From NCBI RefSeq assembly GCF_900496975.1, contig NZ_UFQC01000012.1, positions 124,001 through 188,000 of the forward strand: DNA of 64,000 nucleotides, given 5' to 3'. Made by a program: the position numbers and the translations under genes. Below the pieces are notes generated by a model. The model was not told where the DNA came from and did no database searches. It saw only the letters and a program-made list of their open reading frames with translations. This document shows positions 41,036 through 51,411 of this stretch, piece by piece. Source of the stretch: Achromobacter veterisilvae (lineage in GTDB: Bacteria; Pseudomonadota; Gammaproteobacteria; Burkholderiales; Burkholderiaceae_B). Position 1 is the first letter of the stretch. Every line of letters starts with the position of its first letter.

Positions 41036-42001
41036 ATGACCAAAACCATCGCCGTGCTGGCCCTGCCGGGCGTGCAGATGCTCGACGTGTCCGGTCCGCT
41101 CGACGTCTTCGCCCAGGCCAACGCGGAACTGGGGCGTCCGTACTACGCGCTGCGCGTGGTGGGCTACGAGCCCGGGCCCGTCCGCAGTTCGTCGGGCGTA
41201 TGCCTCCTGCCCGACGCGGCGGTGGGCGACCCGCTGCCGCGCATCGACACCTTGCTGGTCGCCGGCACGCCGCGGGCGTCGCGCGCCGTCCTCAGCACGC
41301 CGGCGCTGCAATGGATCCGCGCGACCGCAAGGGACGCCAGGCGCTACGGGTCGGTCTGCACCGGCGCGTTCGTGCTGGCCGCCGCGGGCCTGCTGGAGGG
41401 GCGGCGGGTGACGACGCATTGGAACGCGGCCCGGGAACTGCGCCAGGCCTATCCGCGTGTCGTGGTCGAGGAAGACGCGCTGCACGTGCGCGACGGCAAG
41501 CTGCGCACCTCCGCGGGCGTGACGGCCGGGCTGGACCTGGCGCTGTCGCTGGTCGAAGAAGACCTGGGGCGCGGCGTGGCGGCGAAAGTGGCATCGCAAC
41601 TGGTGATGTTCTTCAAGCGCCCGGGCGGACAGTTGCAGTTCAGCCGCAAGGGGCAGGCCGGGCCGGTCGGCAGATCGGTGCTCCAGGAGGTGCAGCGCTG
41701 GGTGGCCGCGCACCCGCAACTGCCGCTATCGGTGGAGGCCCTGGCCGGGCATGCGGGTCTCAGCCCCCGGCACTTTGCGCGCCTGTTCCACGCGGAAGTC
41801 GGCATCACGCCGGCGGCCTGGGTGGAGATGACGCGCGTGTCGGCCGCGCGCGCCTTGCTTGAGACGGGCGCCGCCACGCCCAAGCAGGCGGCGGCGCAGT
41901 GCGGCTTCGCCAACGTGGATACGCTGCGCCGGGCCTTCGTCAAGCACGTGGGGGTATCGCCGGCGATGTACCGGCGGCATTACGGCGGCGCCGCGGACTG
42001 A
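41036..42001 (+). CDS. GlxA-type AraC-family regulator with DJ-1/PfpI domain
   Basis: This 321-residue regulator has an N-terminal class-I amidotransferase-like domain (VLALPGVQMLDVSGPLDVF; the nucleophile-elbow region SVCTGAFVLAAAGLL). Its C-terminal AraC helix-turn-helix pair comprises LPLSVEALAGHAGLSPRHFARLF and ATPKQAAAQCGFANVDTLRRAF. It is often linked to arginine, nicotinate or isonitrile metabolism, but here only the divergent HD-protein gene hints at a target. Confidence 0.9.
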   Translation: MTKTIAVLALPGVQMLDVSGPLDVFAQANAELGRPYYALRVVGYEPGPVRSSSGVCLLPDAAVGDPLPRIDTLLVAGTPRASRAVLSTPALQWIRATARDARRYGSVCTGAFVLAAAGLLEGRRVTTHWNAARELRQAYPRVVVEEDALHVRDGKLRTSAGVTAGLDLALSLVEEDLGRGVAAKVASQLVMFFKRPGGQLQFSRKGQAGPVGRSVLQEVQRWVAAHPQLPLSVEALAGHAGLSPRHFARLFHAEVGITPAAWVEMTRVSAARALLETGAATPKQAAAQCGFANVDTLRRAFVKHVGVSPAMYRRHYGGAAD

Positions 42002-42030
42002 ACCGCGGCAGCCATTCCGCCGCCCGGCGG

Positions 42031-42540
42031 TCAGGGGCGGGCCTGGGTGTCGTGCGTGGTTTCGCGCTTGATTTCGCCGTGGCGGCGCTCCATTTCCTGG
42101 CGCAGTTCGCGGCGCAGCCTGGCCGCTTCCAGGCGCTGCTTTTCCTCGAGCGTGCGCGGCGCAAGCGGGGGCACCGCGGTGGGCGCGCCCTGATCGTCCA
42201 CCGCCACCATCGTGAAGTAACAGCTATTGGTGTGGCGCACGAGCTTCTTGCGGATGTCTTCGGTGACGACCTTGATCCCGATTTCCATGGACGTGCGGCC
42301 CGTGTAGTTCACGGCCGCGAGGAAGGTCACCAGTTCGCCCACGTGGATGGGTTCGCGGAACACGACCTGGTCGACGGACAGGGTCACGACATATTGGCCG
42401 GCGTACCGGCTGGCACAGGCGTAGGCCACCTGGTCCAGGTACTTGAGGATGGTTCCGCCGTGCACATTCCCCGAGAAGTTCGCCATGTCCGGCGTCATCA
42501 GGATGGTCATCGACAATTGGTGGCTAAAGGCGTCGTCCAT
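42031..42540 (-). CDS. Acyl-CoA thioesterase (hotdog fold, YciA/BACH-like)
   Basis: This 169-residue cytosolic thioesterase contains the hotdog signature ANFSGNVHGGTILKYLDQVAYACASRY and SVDQVVFREPIHVGELVTF. It is followed by a charged helical tail (TLEEKQRLEAARLRRELRQ) that may promote oligomerisation. It hydrolyses acyl-CoA thioesters. It is convergent with the GlxA-type regulator, 29 bases apart. Confidence 0.9.
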   Translation of the reverse strand: MDDAFSHQLSMTILMTPDMANFSGNVHGGTILKYLDQVAYACASRYAGQYVVTLSVDQVVFREPIHVGELVTFLAAVNYTGRTSMEIGIKVVTEDIRKKLVRHTNSCYFTMVAVDDQGAPTAVPPLAPRTLEEKQRLEAARLRRELRQEMERRHGEIKRETTHDTQARP

Positions 42541-42590
42541 GGCGGGCGTTCAATCTCGGATAAAACGCCTATGGTAGCGGCAGGCGCCCG

Positions 42591-44045
42591 TCATGGCGCC
42601 GTCTTTTCGGCGGCCTCCGGGGTTTCTTCCGGCGGCGCGTCCCGCAGCGCGGGCGGAGGCGTCCAGGAACCGTCCAGCAGCGCCGGTTCCGGCGCATAGG
42701 CGCGCAGCAGCACGCTGACCGGGCCGGCGGGCGGCAGCGGCAGCCAGTTGGCCTGCTCTTCGGGCGGGGGCGGGGCATGGCTGACCCGCAGGTCCAGCGA
42801 ACCGTCCGCGTTATAGCGCAGGGGATCGCGGCTGCCGAGCGCGTAGCGCCCCAGAGGATTGGCGGCCGGCATGCCCTGGCCGTCGTAGGCCGCAAGCGAC
42901 CATAGCGCGCCGGCGGGCGGCAACTGGCCGCTTTCGAAGCGCAGCGCATAACCGTGCGCGCCGTCCAGCGGCGCGCCCTGGCTGTCGGCGGCCAGCAGCA
43001 GCACCGACAGGTCCTCGGGCAGGCCCGAGCCCGGCTGCGCCTGCGCGGCCAGCGCGCGCCGCAGATAGGCGTTGCCGTACACGCCGATGCTGCCGGTTTC
43101 CTGCTGCCAGCCGTTCACGCCGCGCACGCTGCCGCCCGCCGCGGCCGCCATGCGTTCGCGCGCCGCGCGCAGCCCCCGGCGCATGCCCTGCTTGGCGGGG
43201 TGGTCGAGCTTGTCGAAATCGAACGGCCGGCCCGGGACCAGCCCGACGCGGCGCAACTGCGCAAGCACGGGCTGGTCCGTGGGATGCGGCGGATTCCTGC
43301 GCAGCAGCTCGGCCGCGTAGGTGAAGAAGGCGTCCGTCGGCATGGATTCCACCTGTTCGCGCACCGGGGTGGCCAGGTCCAGGGTGGAATCCGACCGCGG
43401 CCGCTGCGCCTGCGGGGGCAGGTTCCACTGCGCCAGCGGCGTCAGGACGAAGCCGTCCTGCAAGGCGTGGACCGCGGGATAGTCGGCCGGACCTTCGGTC
43501 TGGATCAGGTTCTTGGCCCACACGTAGGCAGTGGGCGCGTCGATGCGGGACATGCCCGAGGGCAGGGCGCCGGTCCAGCCGGGCGGCACGATCGCGGTAT
43601 TGCCCTTGGCCGTGCCGGTGCTGCGCTTGCCCAGCGCGGCGAAGGCGTCCGTCCACATATCCAGCAGGGTCAGCGTGTAGAGCCGCCCCTGGGTGTCCGG
43701 CACGGACAGCACCACCGGCCCGGCCGTCAGGTCCAGCCAGGCGGCGCTGCGCAGCATGTCGGGGTTGGCCCAGGGCGCGGCGGCTCCCGGCACCGGCAAG
43801 GCGCGTCCGTGCAGGAAGGCGTTGGCCGGCGCGCCTTGCGCGCCGCGCGACGGGTGGATGGACTGGCGGCGGGCCAGGTCCATCGTCACCAGGGGATAGA
43901 AATAGAGGTAGCCCTCCATCGCGGCCTGGCGGGCGGCCTCCGTCGCGGCGGCGGCCGGGGTCGGGGCGGCGGGCGCCGCGCCGGCGGAGGCGGCGGGCGC
44001 GAGCGCGGCGGCGAAACACAGGGCCAGGAAAGCAAGGCGGCGCAT
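42591..44045 (-). CDS. DUF1254/DUF1214 exported protein
   Basis: This 484-residue protein has a signal peptide and an Ala-rich linker (to about residue 36). The N-terminal DUF1254 domain follows (EGYLYFYPLVTMDLARRQS, MLRSAAWLDLTAGPVVLSVPDTQGRLYTLTLLDMWTDAF), then the C-terminal DUF1214 domain (GYALRFESGQLPPAGALWSLAAYDGQG). Such proteins are periplasmic with no established activity. It appears monocistronic. Confidence 0.87.
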   Translation of the reverse strand: MRRLAFLALCFAAALAPAASAGAAPAAPTPAAAATEAARQAAMEGYLYFYPLVTMDLARRQSIHPSRGAQGAPANAFLHGRALPVPGAAAPWANPDMLRSAAWLDLTAGPVVLSVPDTQGRLYTLTLLDMWTDAFAALGKRSTGTAKGNTAIVPPGWTGALPSGMSRIDAPTAYVWAKNLIQTEGPADYPAVHALQDGFVLTPLAQWNLPPQAQRPRSDSTLDLATPVREQVESMPTDAFFTYAAELLRRNPPHPTDQPVLAQLRRVGLVPGRPFDFDKLDHPAKQGMRRGLRAARERMAAAAGGSVRGVNGWQQETGSIGVYGNAYLRRALAAQAQPGSGLPEDLSVLLLAADSQGAPLDGAHGYALRFESGQLPPAGALWSLAAYDGQGMPAANPLGRYALGSRDPLRYNADGSLDLRVSHAPPPPEEQANWLPLPPAGPVSVLLRAYAPEPALLDGSWTPPPALRDAPPEETPEAAEKTAP

Positions 44046-44343
44046 CGGCGCTCCTATGGTCTAGCGGGAAAAACGGGAGGCCGGCGCGGCGTCCCCGGAA
44101 TCGCGGGCCCGCCGGGACCTCCAGGCTGCCGGCCATGGTAGCAGTCCCGGAATCATCCAAAATCTGCGAAATGACGAGATTTCGCCGTCAAATTCCAGCC
44201 ATAGGGACGATACCCGAGGGGGCCGGATGGGCATGGCGCGTCCGTTGCGCAAGGCCTATACTCGAACACATGTCCTTGGAGGCCGCAGGGCTTTTTGCTT
44301 CGGCGGGCCCGGCCTTCTTCATTCACCCGGAGAGGAGTGCTTC
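44046..44343. other. Intergenic region upstream of the formate dehydrogenase operon
   Basis: These 298 bases hold the divergent promoters of the DUF1254 gene and fdnG. I see no FNR box, riboswitch or clear -35/-10. A strong GGAGAGGAG ribosome site immediately precedes fdnG. Confidence 0.5.
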
Positions 44344-47300
44344 ATGGTCAACATGAATCGCCGCCAGTTCTTCAAGGTGACCGGTGCGACGCTGGCAGGC
44401 TCCAGCCTGGCCTTGCTCGGGGCAGCCCCCGGCACGGCCATGGCCGAAGTCCGCCAGTACAAGCTTGCGCGCATGACTGAAACGCGCAACACCTGTCCCT
44501 ACTGTTCGGTCGCCTGTGGCCTGCTGATGTACGGCCTGGGCGACGGCGCCAAGAATGCGCGCGCCAGCATCGTCCACATCGAAGGCGACCCCGACCACCC
44601 CGTCAACCGCGGCACGCTCTGTCCGAAGGGCGCGGCCCTGATCGACTTCATCCACAGCCCCAACCGCCTGAAGTACCCGGAATACCGGGCGCCCGGTTCG
44701 GACAAGTGGGTGCGGATGTCGTGGGACGACGCCCTGACGCGCATCACCAAGCTCATGAAGGCCGACCGCGACGCGAACTTCGTCGAGAAGACTGCGGACG
44801 GCAAGACGGTCAACCGGTGGCTGACCACCGGCATGCTGGCCGCCTCGGCAAGCAGCAACGAGGTCGGCTACATCACGCACAAGACCGTGCGCAGCATGGG
44901 GATACTGGCGTTCGACAACCAAGCCCGTGTCTGACATGGCCCGACGGTGGCAGGTCTTGCCCCGACGTTTGGCCGTGGAGCGATGACGAACCATTGGGTC
45001 GACATCAAGAACGCGGACGTAGTACTGATCATGGGCGGCAATGCCGCCGAGGCCCACCCTTGCGGGTTCAAATGGGTCACGGAAGCGAAAGCCCATAACA
45101 AGGCGAAACTCATCGTCGTGGACCCGCGCTTCACGCGCTCGGCGTCCGTGGCGGACTTCTACGCGCCCATACGCACCGGCACCGACATCATTTTCCTGGG
45201 CGGCGTCATCAAGTACCTGTTGGATCACGACAAGATCCAGCACGAGTACGTGCGCAACTACACCGACTTTTCGTTCATCGTGCGCGAGGACTTCATGTTC
45301 GACGCGGGGCTGTACTCGGGCTACAACGCCGAGAAGCGCAGCTACGACAAGTCGAGCTGGGACTACGAGCGCGGCGAGGACGGCTACGTCAAGACCGATC
45401 CCACGCTGGAGCATCCGCGCAGCGTCTACCAACTGCTGAAGAAGCACTACTCGCGCTACACCGAGGACATGGTCGAGCGCGTCTGCGGCACGCCCAGGGA
45501 CAAGTTCCTGAAGGTGTGCGAAATGCTGGCCAGCACGGCCGGCAAGGACCGCGCCGCGACCATTCTCTACGCGCTGGGCTGGACGCAGCACTCCATCGGC
45601 TCGCAGATCATCCGCACCGGCGCGATGGTGCAGTTGCTGCTGGGCAACATCGGCATCGCCGGCGGCGGCATGAACGCGCTGCGCGGGCACTCGAACATCC
45701 AGGGCCTGACCGATCTGGGGCTGATGTCGAACCTGCTGCCGGGCTACATGACCCTGCCCAACGAGCCCGAGCAGGACTACGGCAAGTACATCGAGACGCG
45801 CACGCAGAAGCCGCTGCGGCCCAACCAGTTGAGCTACTGGCAGAACTACAACAAGTTCCACGTCAGCCTGATGAAGGCCTGGTGGGGCAAGGCGGCCACG
45901 GCGGAAAACAACTGGGCGTTCGACTACCTGCCCAAGCTGGACAAGCTCTACGACATGCTGCAGGTCTACGAGCTCATGGTCCAGGGCAAGATGAACGGCT
46001 ATATTGCGCAGGGCTTCAACCCGCTGGCCGCGGCGCCCAACAAGGCCAAGCTGAACGACGGCTTCGCCAAGCTGAAGTTCCTGGTCATCATGGATCCCCT
46101 GGTCACCGAGACCTCGGAATTCTGGCGCAACGCCGGCGAGGCCAACGACGTCGATCCCGCCAAGATCCAGACGGAGGTCTTCCGCCTGCCCACCACCTGT
46201 TTCGCCGAAGAGGACGGCACGCTGGTGAACTCCGGCCGCTGGCTGCAATGGCACTGGAAGGGCGCCGAGCCGCCGGGCGAGGCCAAGAGCGACATCGAGA
46301 TCATGGCGCTGATCTTCACGCGCCTGCGCAAGATGTACCAGGAAGAGGGCGGCAAGTATCCCGATCCCATCGTCAACCTGTCCTGGCCCTACGCCAACCC
46401 GCAGAATCCCACCGCGGAAGAACTGGCCAAGGAATACTCGGGCCGCGCGCTGGTGGACCTGGCCGATCCGAAGGATCCCGCCAAGATCACCCGCAAGGGC
46501 GGCGAGCAATTGGCGGGCTTCGCGGAACTGCGCGACGACGGCTCCACGGCCAGCGGCTGCTGGATCTTCGCCGGCGCCTGGGGCCCCGGCGGCAACCTGA
46601 TGGCGCGCCGCGACAACAGCGACCCGACCGGCATCGGCCAGACGCTCAGTTGGGCCTGGGCATGGCCGGCCAACCGCCGCATCCTGTACAACCGGGCGTC
46701 CTGCGATCCGTCGGGCAAGCCGTTCGATCCGCGCCGAAGCCTGATTTCCTGGAACGGCAAGGCCTGGGTCGGCGCCGACATCCCGGACTTCAAGGGAGAC
46801 GAAAACCCCGACGGCGGCATGGGGCCGTTCATCATGAACCCGGAAGGCGTGGCGCGCTTCTTCGCGCGGGCCGGCATGGCCGAAGGGCCGTTCCCCGAGC
46901 ACTACGAACCCTTCGAGACGCCGCTGGGCTACAACCCGCTGTATCCGAAGGCCAAGGGCGTCACCAGCAATCCGGCCGCGCGCGTCTTCAAGGACGACCT
47001 GGCCGCGATGGGCACGGTCGACAATTTCCCGTACGTGGCCACCACCTACCGCCTGACGGAGCACTTCCACTACTGGACCAAGAACGTCCGCATCAACGCG
47101 ATTCTCCAGCCAGAGCAATTCGTGGAGCTCGGCGAAGCGCTGGCCCAGGAATTGGGGATCGCCAACGGGACGCGCGTGAAGGTGTCGTCCAACCGCGGCT
47201 ACATCAAGGCGGTGGCGCTGGTCACCAAGCGCCTGCGGGCGCTGACCGTCGAGGGCAAGACCGTGCATCACGTGGGCATCCCGATCCACTGGGGCTTCGT

Positions 47301-47412
47301 GGGCATCGCCAAACCCGGCTTCCTCACCAACACCCTGACGCCTTTCGTGGGCGACGGCAATTCCCAGACACCGGAATTCAAGTCGTTCCTGGTCAAGGTC
47401 GAGAAGGCATAG
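44344..47412 (+). CDS. fdnG: Formate dehydrogenase-N/O alpha subunit, selenoprotein
   Basis: This 1,022-residue molybdopterin selenoenzyme oxidises periplasmic formate. An in-frame TGA at 44932-44934 (residue 197) is read as selenocysteine: the context [19 protein letters not shown] matches FdnG/FdoG, whose Sec is at residue 196 in E. coli. A twin-arginine signal (NRRQFFKV, residues 5-12) is followed by the [4Fe-4S] ligands C51, C54, C58 and C93. A SECIS-like hairpin lies just after the TGA. Total length matches the family (about 1,015). It heads the fdnG-fdxH-fdnI operon. Annotation software may split it at the TGA. Confidence 0.96.
44935..44975 (+). promoter_or_regulatory. SECIS-like hairpin for selenocysteine insertion
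   Basis: Immediately after the in-frame TGA, GGCA (44949-44952), loop GGTCT (44953-44957) and TGCC (44958-44961) form the upper stem-loop recognised by SelB. E. coli fdnG and fdhF have the same kind of loop at the same distance, about 15-20 bases after the UGA. Confidence 0.85.
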
Positions 47413-47425
47413 GAAGGAGACCGAC

Positions 47426-48325
47426 ATGGCTATGCAATCCCTGGACATCAAGCGGCGCTCCGCCACGACCACGCCGCCGCCCGGCATCCGCGAACCCGTC
47501 ACGGGCTCGGTCGCCAAGCTGATCGACGTCTCCAAGTGCATCGGGTGCAAGGCTTGCCAGAGCGCCTGTATGGAATGGAACGATCTGCGCGACGAGATCG
47601 GCACCAACGTGGGCGTCTACGACAACCCGGCCGACCTGACCGAGCATTCCTGGACCGTCATGCGCTTCTCGGAATACGAGAACCCCGCGGGCGACCTGGA
47701 ATGGCTGATCCGCAAGGACGGCTGCATGCACTGCGAGGACCCGGGCTGCCTGAAGGCCTGTCCCTCGCCGGGCGCCATCATCCAGTACAACAACGGCATC
47801 GTGGATTTCCACGAAGAGAACTGCATCGGCTGCGGCTACTGCATCACCGGCTGTCCGTTCAACGTGCCGCGCATCTCCAAGAAGGACCACAAGGCCTATA
47901 AGTGCACCCTGTGTTCCGACCGCGTGGCCGTCGGCCAGGAGCCGGCCTGCGTCAAGGCCTGTCCGACCGGCGCCATCGTCTTCGGCACCAAGGACGACAT
48001 GAAGCAGCACGCGGCCGAGCGCATCGAGGACCTGAAGTCGCGGGGCTTCGACCAGGCCGGCCTGTACGATCCGCAGGGCGTGGGCGGCACCCACGTCATG
48101 TACGTGCTGCACCATGCCGACCAGCCGGGCCTGTACCACGGGCTGCCGAAGGATCCGCAGATCAGTCCCATGGTCGCGCTGTGGAAGGGCATCGCCAAGC
48201 CGCTGGGCGTGGCCGCCATGGCCCTGACCGCGCTGGCGGGCTTCTTCCACTATGCCCGTGTCGGCCGCAACGAAGTCAGCGAGGAAGACGAACGCAGGGC
48301 CGAAGAGGAGGTTCGCCATGAGTGA
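47426..48325 (+). CDS. fdxH: Formate dehydrogenase beta (iron-sulfur) subunit
   Basis: This 299-residue electron-transfer subunit has four [4Fe-4S] cluster motifs. They include [45 protein letters not shown] and [23 protein letters not shown]-terminal transmembrane helix (about residues 252-270, [19 protein letters not shown]) anchors it in the membrane. It carries electrons from the alpha subunit to the cytochrome. It starts 13 bases after fdnG and overlaps fdnI by eight bases. Confidence 0.95.
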   Translation: MAMQSLDIKRRSATTTPPPGIREPVTGSVAKLIDVSKCIGCKACQSACMEWNDLRDEIGTNVGVYDNPADLTEHSWTVMRFSEYENPAGDLEWLIRKDGCMHCEDPGCLKACPSPGAIIQYNNGIVDFHEENCIGCGYCITGCPFNVPRISKKDHKAYKCTLCSDRVAVGQEPACVKACPTGAIVFGTKDDMKQHAAERIEDLKSRGFDQAGLYDPQGVGGTHVMYVLHHADQPGLYHGLPKDPQISPMVALWKGIAKPLGVAAMALTALAGFFHYARVGRNEVSEEDERRAEEEVRHE

Positions 48326-48962
48326 ACGACGCCATCGCCTGATCAAGCGCTACTCCCCCGGCGAGCGCACCAACCACTGGATCATCGCACTGAGCTTCAT
48401 CCTGCTGGCGCTCTCGGGGCTGGCGCTGTTCCATCCGTCCATGTACTGGTTGACCAACCTGTTCGGCGGCGGGCCCTGGACGCGCATCCTGCACCCCTTC
48501 ATCGGGCTGGTGATGTTCGTCTGCTTCGTCGTGTTCGCCGGGCATATGTGGCGCCACAACGTCATGACGAAGGCGGACCGCCAGTGGATGCGGCAGTTGA
48601 ACGACGTGGTCGAGAACCGCGAGGACAAGCTGCCCGAGGTCGGCAAGTACAACGCCGGCCAGAAGCTGCTGTTCTACGTGCTGATCCTGTGCATGCTGGG
48701 CCTGTTCGCCAGCGGCATCGTGATCTGGCGCGAGTACTTCGCGTTCTATTTTCCGATCTGGGTCGTCCGCGCGGCTTCGGTGCTGCATGCCGTTTGTGCA
48801 TTGGTGCTGATTTGCGCGATCATTGTGCATATTTATGCGGCGATCTGGGTCAAGGGCTCCCTGACGGCGATGCTGCGGGGTTATGTCACCGCGGGCTGGG
48901 CGTGGAAACACCACCGCGCCTGGTTCCGGGAGCAGGTCGGCAAGGGGCCCGCCGGAAAATAG
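48318..48962 (+). CDS. fdnI: Formate dehydrogenase gamma subunit, cytochrome b556
   Basis: This 214-residue inner-membrane dihaem cytochrome b has four helices. Candidate haem-ligand histidines are in [30 protein letters not shown] and [15 protein letters not shown]. It passes electrons to quinone. The ATG lies inside the end of fdxH, giving translational coupling. A strong terminator follows at 48994-49039. Confidence 0.94.
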   Translation: MSERRHRLIKRYSPGERTNHWIIALSFILLALSGLALFHPSMYWLTNLFGGGPWTRILHPFIGLVMFVCFVVFAGHMWRHNVMTKADRQWMRQLNDVVENREDKLPEVGKYNAGQKLLFYVLILCMLGLFASGIVIWREYFAFYFPIWVVRAASVLHAVCALVLICAIIVHIYAAIWVKGSLTAMLRGYVTAGWAWKHHRAWFREQVGKGPAGK

Positions 48963-48993
48963 GCTTTCCGGCCGGTTTCACCGAGTCCCATCG

Positions 48994-49039
48994 CACGGCT
49001 GCCTCCCCCTTTTCCGGGGGCGGCAGCCGTGTTTGTTTA
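48994..49039 (+). terminator. Strong rho-independent terminator between fdnI and fdhE
   Basis: CACGGCTGCC and GGCAGCCGTG form a perfect 10-base-pair outer stem, with an inner CCCCC/GGGGG stem and TTTTCC loop, followed by TTTGTTTAT. It separates the structural operon from the fdhE-selAB genes, which must rely on read-through or a promoter of their own. Confidence 0.85.
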
Positions 49040-49052
49040 TCTGGAGACGCAA

Positions 49053-49988
49053 TTGCAGCGAATTCTTCCGCGCGGCGAAATCGAAGCGCTTGATCACAAC
49101 AGCATCCCCCGGATCAAGCTGCCGGAGCGCGAGTCCGTGTTCGCCGTCCGCGCCGCGCGCCTGCGCCAGCTTGCCGCGGACAGTCCGGTGGCCGACTATC
49201 TCCTGCTGATGGCCCGGCTGGTCGACGCGCAGCAGCGCGCGCTGGCGCACTGCCACGCGCCTGAAGCCACCGAAGACCGCATTTCCCTGGCCCAGGCCCA
49301 TGGCATGCCGCCGCTGCAGGCGGTGGGCTGGCCCCGCGATCCGCTGTGGCGCAAGATCCTGGAGCAGTTGCTGGATGACGTCGCCGGCGGCCAGGACGTC
49401 CCGGCCGAGGCCGTCGAGGTGTGCGCCGCGCTGCGCCGCGCGCTGGCGGACGATCCGGAATCGGTCGAAGACCTGGCCGACGCCGTGCTGGCCGAGCAGG
49501 ACCAGGGCGTGGACGGCGCGGCCGCGCCTTTCGTGATGGCGGCGCTGCAAGTCTACTGGACCGACCTCGCCAGCCGCTTCGACGACAAGCAGTTGCCCGT
49601 GGCCAGCCCCTTCGGCGTATGCCCGGTGTGCGCCAGCCTGCCGGTGGCCAGCGTGGTCCGCGTGGGCGGCCAGTTCGAGGGCTACCGCTACCTGTGCTGC
49701 AGCTTGTGCGCCACGCAATGGCACATGGTGCGCGTGAAATGCTCGCATTGCGAGGACGTGGAGTCGGTGGCGTACCAGGCCATCGAGGGGCGTTCGGAAG
49801 CGATCAAGGCCGAGACCTGCGACCATTGCCACACCTACCGCAAGATCTTCTACCAGGACAAGGACCTGAACGTGGAGCCGGTGGCCGACGACCTGGCCAG
49901 CCTGATGCTCGACGTGCTGGTGGGCGAGGCCGGCTATTCGCGGGCCAGCGGCAATCCCTTGCTGTGGCACGGCTCGGAGGAGGACTGA
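49053..49988 (+). CDS. fdhE: Formate dehydrogenase accessory protein
   Basis: This 311-residue cytosolic protein is needed for maturation of Tat-exported formate dehydrogenases. It has two rubredoxin-like metal sites: CPVCASLP with CCSLCATQW, and CSHCEDVE with CDHCHTYRK. The family ends in [22 protein letters not shown] chose the TTG at 49053 because GGAGA lies six bases upstream and MQRILPRGE aligns with the family N-terminus. A GTG at 49029 lies inside the terminator stem and would add eight residues. It ends one base before selA. Confidence 0.92.
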   Translation: MQRILPRGEIEALDHNSIPRIKLPERESVFAVRAARLRQLAADSPVADYLLLMARLVDAQQRALAHCHAPEATEDRISLAQAHGMPPLQAVGWPRDPLWRKILEQLLDDVAGGQDVPAEAVEVCAALRRALADDPESVEDLADAVLAEQDQGVDGAAAPFVMAALQVYWTDLASRFDDKQLPVASPFGVCPVCASLPVASVVRVGGQFEGYRYLCCSLCATQWHMVRVKCSHCEDVESVAYQAIEGRSEAIKAETCDHCHTYRKIFYQDKDLNVEPVADDLASLMLDVLVGEAGYSRASGNPLLWHGSEED

Positions 49989-49989
49989 C

Positions 49990-51411
49990 ATGCCCAAGTC
50001 CGGCCCCGGCGCCGCCGTTTCCGATATCCCGTCGCTCGACCGCCTGCTGAACGCCCAGGCCCTGGCGCCCGCGCTGGCGGAACACGGCCGCAGCCAGGTG
50101 GTGGCGGCCCTGCGCAAGGACCTGGCCGCGCTGCGCGAGCGCGCCCTGGCTGGCGGGCTGCCGAAGGCCGAGCTGGACGAGGCCGCGGTCGCGGCGCGCG
50201 TCGCGGGCGAACTCGCCCGGCGGGCCCGGCCGCGCCTGCGCGCCGTCTACAACCTGACCGGCACGGTGCTGCACACCAACCTGGGCCGGGCGCTGCTGCC
50301 GGACGAGGCGGTGGCGTCGGTGCTGCGCGCCCTGAGTTCGCCCGCCAACCTGGAGTTCGACCTGGACTCCGGCGGCCGCGGGGACCGCGACGATCTCATC
50401 GACGAACTGCTGTGCGAGCTGACCGGCGCGGAAGCCGCCACCGTCGTCAACAACAACGCCGCCGCCGTGCTGCTGATGCTCAACGCGCTGGCGGACCGGC
50501 GCGAGGTCGTGGTGTCGCGCGGCGAACTGGTCGAGATCGGCGGCGCTTTCCGGATTCCGGACATCATGAAGCGCGCCGGCGCCAAGCTGATCGAAGTCGG
50601 CACCACCAACCGCACGCACGCCGCCGACTACGAAAGCGCCATCGGCGCCCGCACGGCCATGCTGATGAAGGTGCATTGCAGCAATTACGCCGTGACCGGC
50701 TTCACCAAGAGCGTGGGCGTGGCCGAGGTGGCCGCGATGGCGCACGCGCGCGGCCTGCCCGCCACGGTGGACCTGGGCAGCGGCACGCTGGTGGACCTGA
50801 CGCAATTCGGCCTGCCCCGCGAAGACACCGTGCGCGAAACCATCGAGGCCGGCGCGGACCTGGTCACGTTCAGCGGCGACAAGTTGCTGGGCGGCCCGCA
50901 GGCCGGGCTGCTGGTGGGCCGCGCCGACCTGATCCGCAAGATCAAGAAGAACCCGCTCAAGCGCGCCCTGCGCGTCGGCAAGCTGACCCTGGCGGCGCTG
51001 GAGCCCGTGCTGGGGCTGTACCGCGCGCCCGAGTTCCTGGCCGAGCGGCTGACCACGCTGCGCCTGCTGACGCGCCCGCAGCGCGACATCCAGCCGCAGG
51101 CCGAGCGCCTGCGCGGCGCGCTGGCGCACGCGGCGGGCCCCCACTACGCGGTCGAGGCCGTGCCGATGTTCAGCCAGATCGGCAGCGGCGCCCTGCCGGT
51201 GGACCAGTTGCCCAGCTACGGCCTGGAGGTGCGCTATGCCGGCACAGGGCGTCCGGGACGGCACCTGGACAAGCTGGAGGCCCGGCTGCGCGGCCTGCCC
51301 GTGCCCGTGATCGGCCGCATCGCCGACGACGCCCTGTGGCTGGACCTGCGCTGCCTGGAAGCGGCCCACGAAGCGGACTTCGCCGCGCAATTGACGGAGC
51401 CGCTCGCATGA
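49990..51411 (+). CDS. selA: L-seryl-tRNA(Sec) selenium transferase
   Basis: This 473-residue PLP-dependent enzyme converts seryl-tRNA(Sec) to selenocysteinyl-tRNA(Sec) with selenophosphate. It contains [18 protein letters not shown] and [15 protein letters not shown], plus the PLP-lysine region [18 protein letters not shown] (about residues 294-311). Length agrees with E. coli SelA (463). Its TGA overlaps the selB ATG (ATGA). Confidence 0.97.
   Translation: MPKSGPGAAVSDIPSLDRLLNAQALAPALAEHGRSQVVAALRKDLAALRERALAGGLPKAELDEAAVAARVAGELARRARPRLRAVYNLTGTVLHTNLGRALLPDEAVASVLRALSSPANLEFDLDSGGRGDRDDLIDELLCELTGAEAATVVNNNAAAVLLMLNALADRREVVVSRGELVEIGGAFRIPDIMKRAGAKLIEVGTTNRTHAADYESAIGARTAMLMKVHCSNYAVTGFTKSVGVAEVAAMAHARGLPATVDLGSGTLVDLTQFGLPREDTVRETIEAGADLVTFSGDKLLGGPQAGLLVGRADLIRKIKKNPLKRALRVGKLTLAALEPVLGLYRAPEFLAERLTTLRLLTRPQRDIQPQAERLRGALAHAAGPHYAVEAVPMFSQIGSGALPVDQLPSYGLEVRYAGTGRPGRHLDKLEARLRGLPVPVIGRIADDALWLDLRCLEAAHEADFAAQLTEPLA

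Noticed and set aside
44932-44934. Apparent premature stop splitting fdnG into two genes
   Set aside because: The residue context, the hairpin after the TGA and the adjacent selA-selD genes show that it is a selenocysteine codon.
44323-47607. Minus-strand open frame of about 1,094 codons opposite fdnG
   Set aside because: It is antisense to a clearly real selenoprotein gene and shows the His/Arg/Gly-rich composition of GC shadows.
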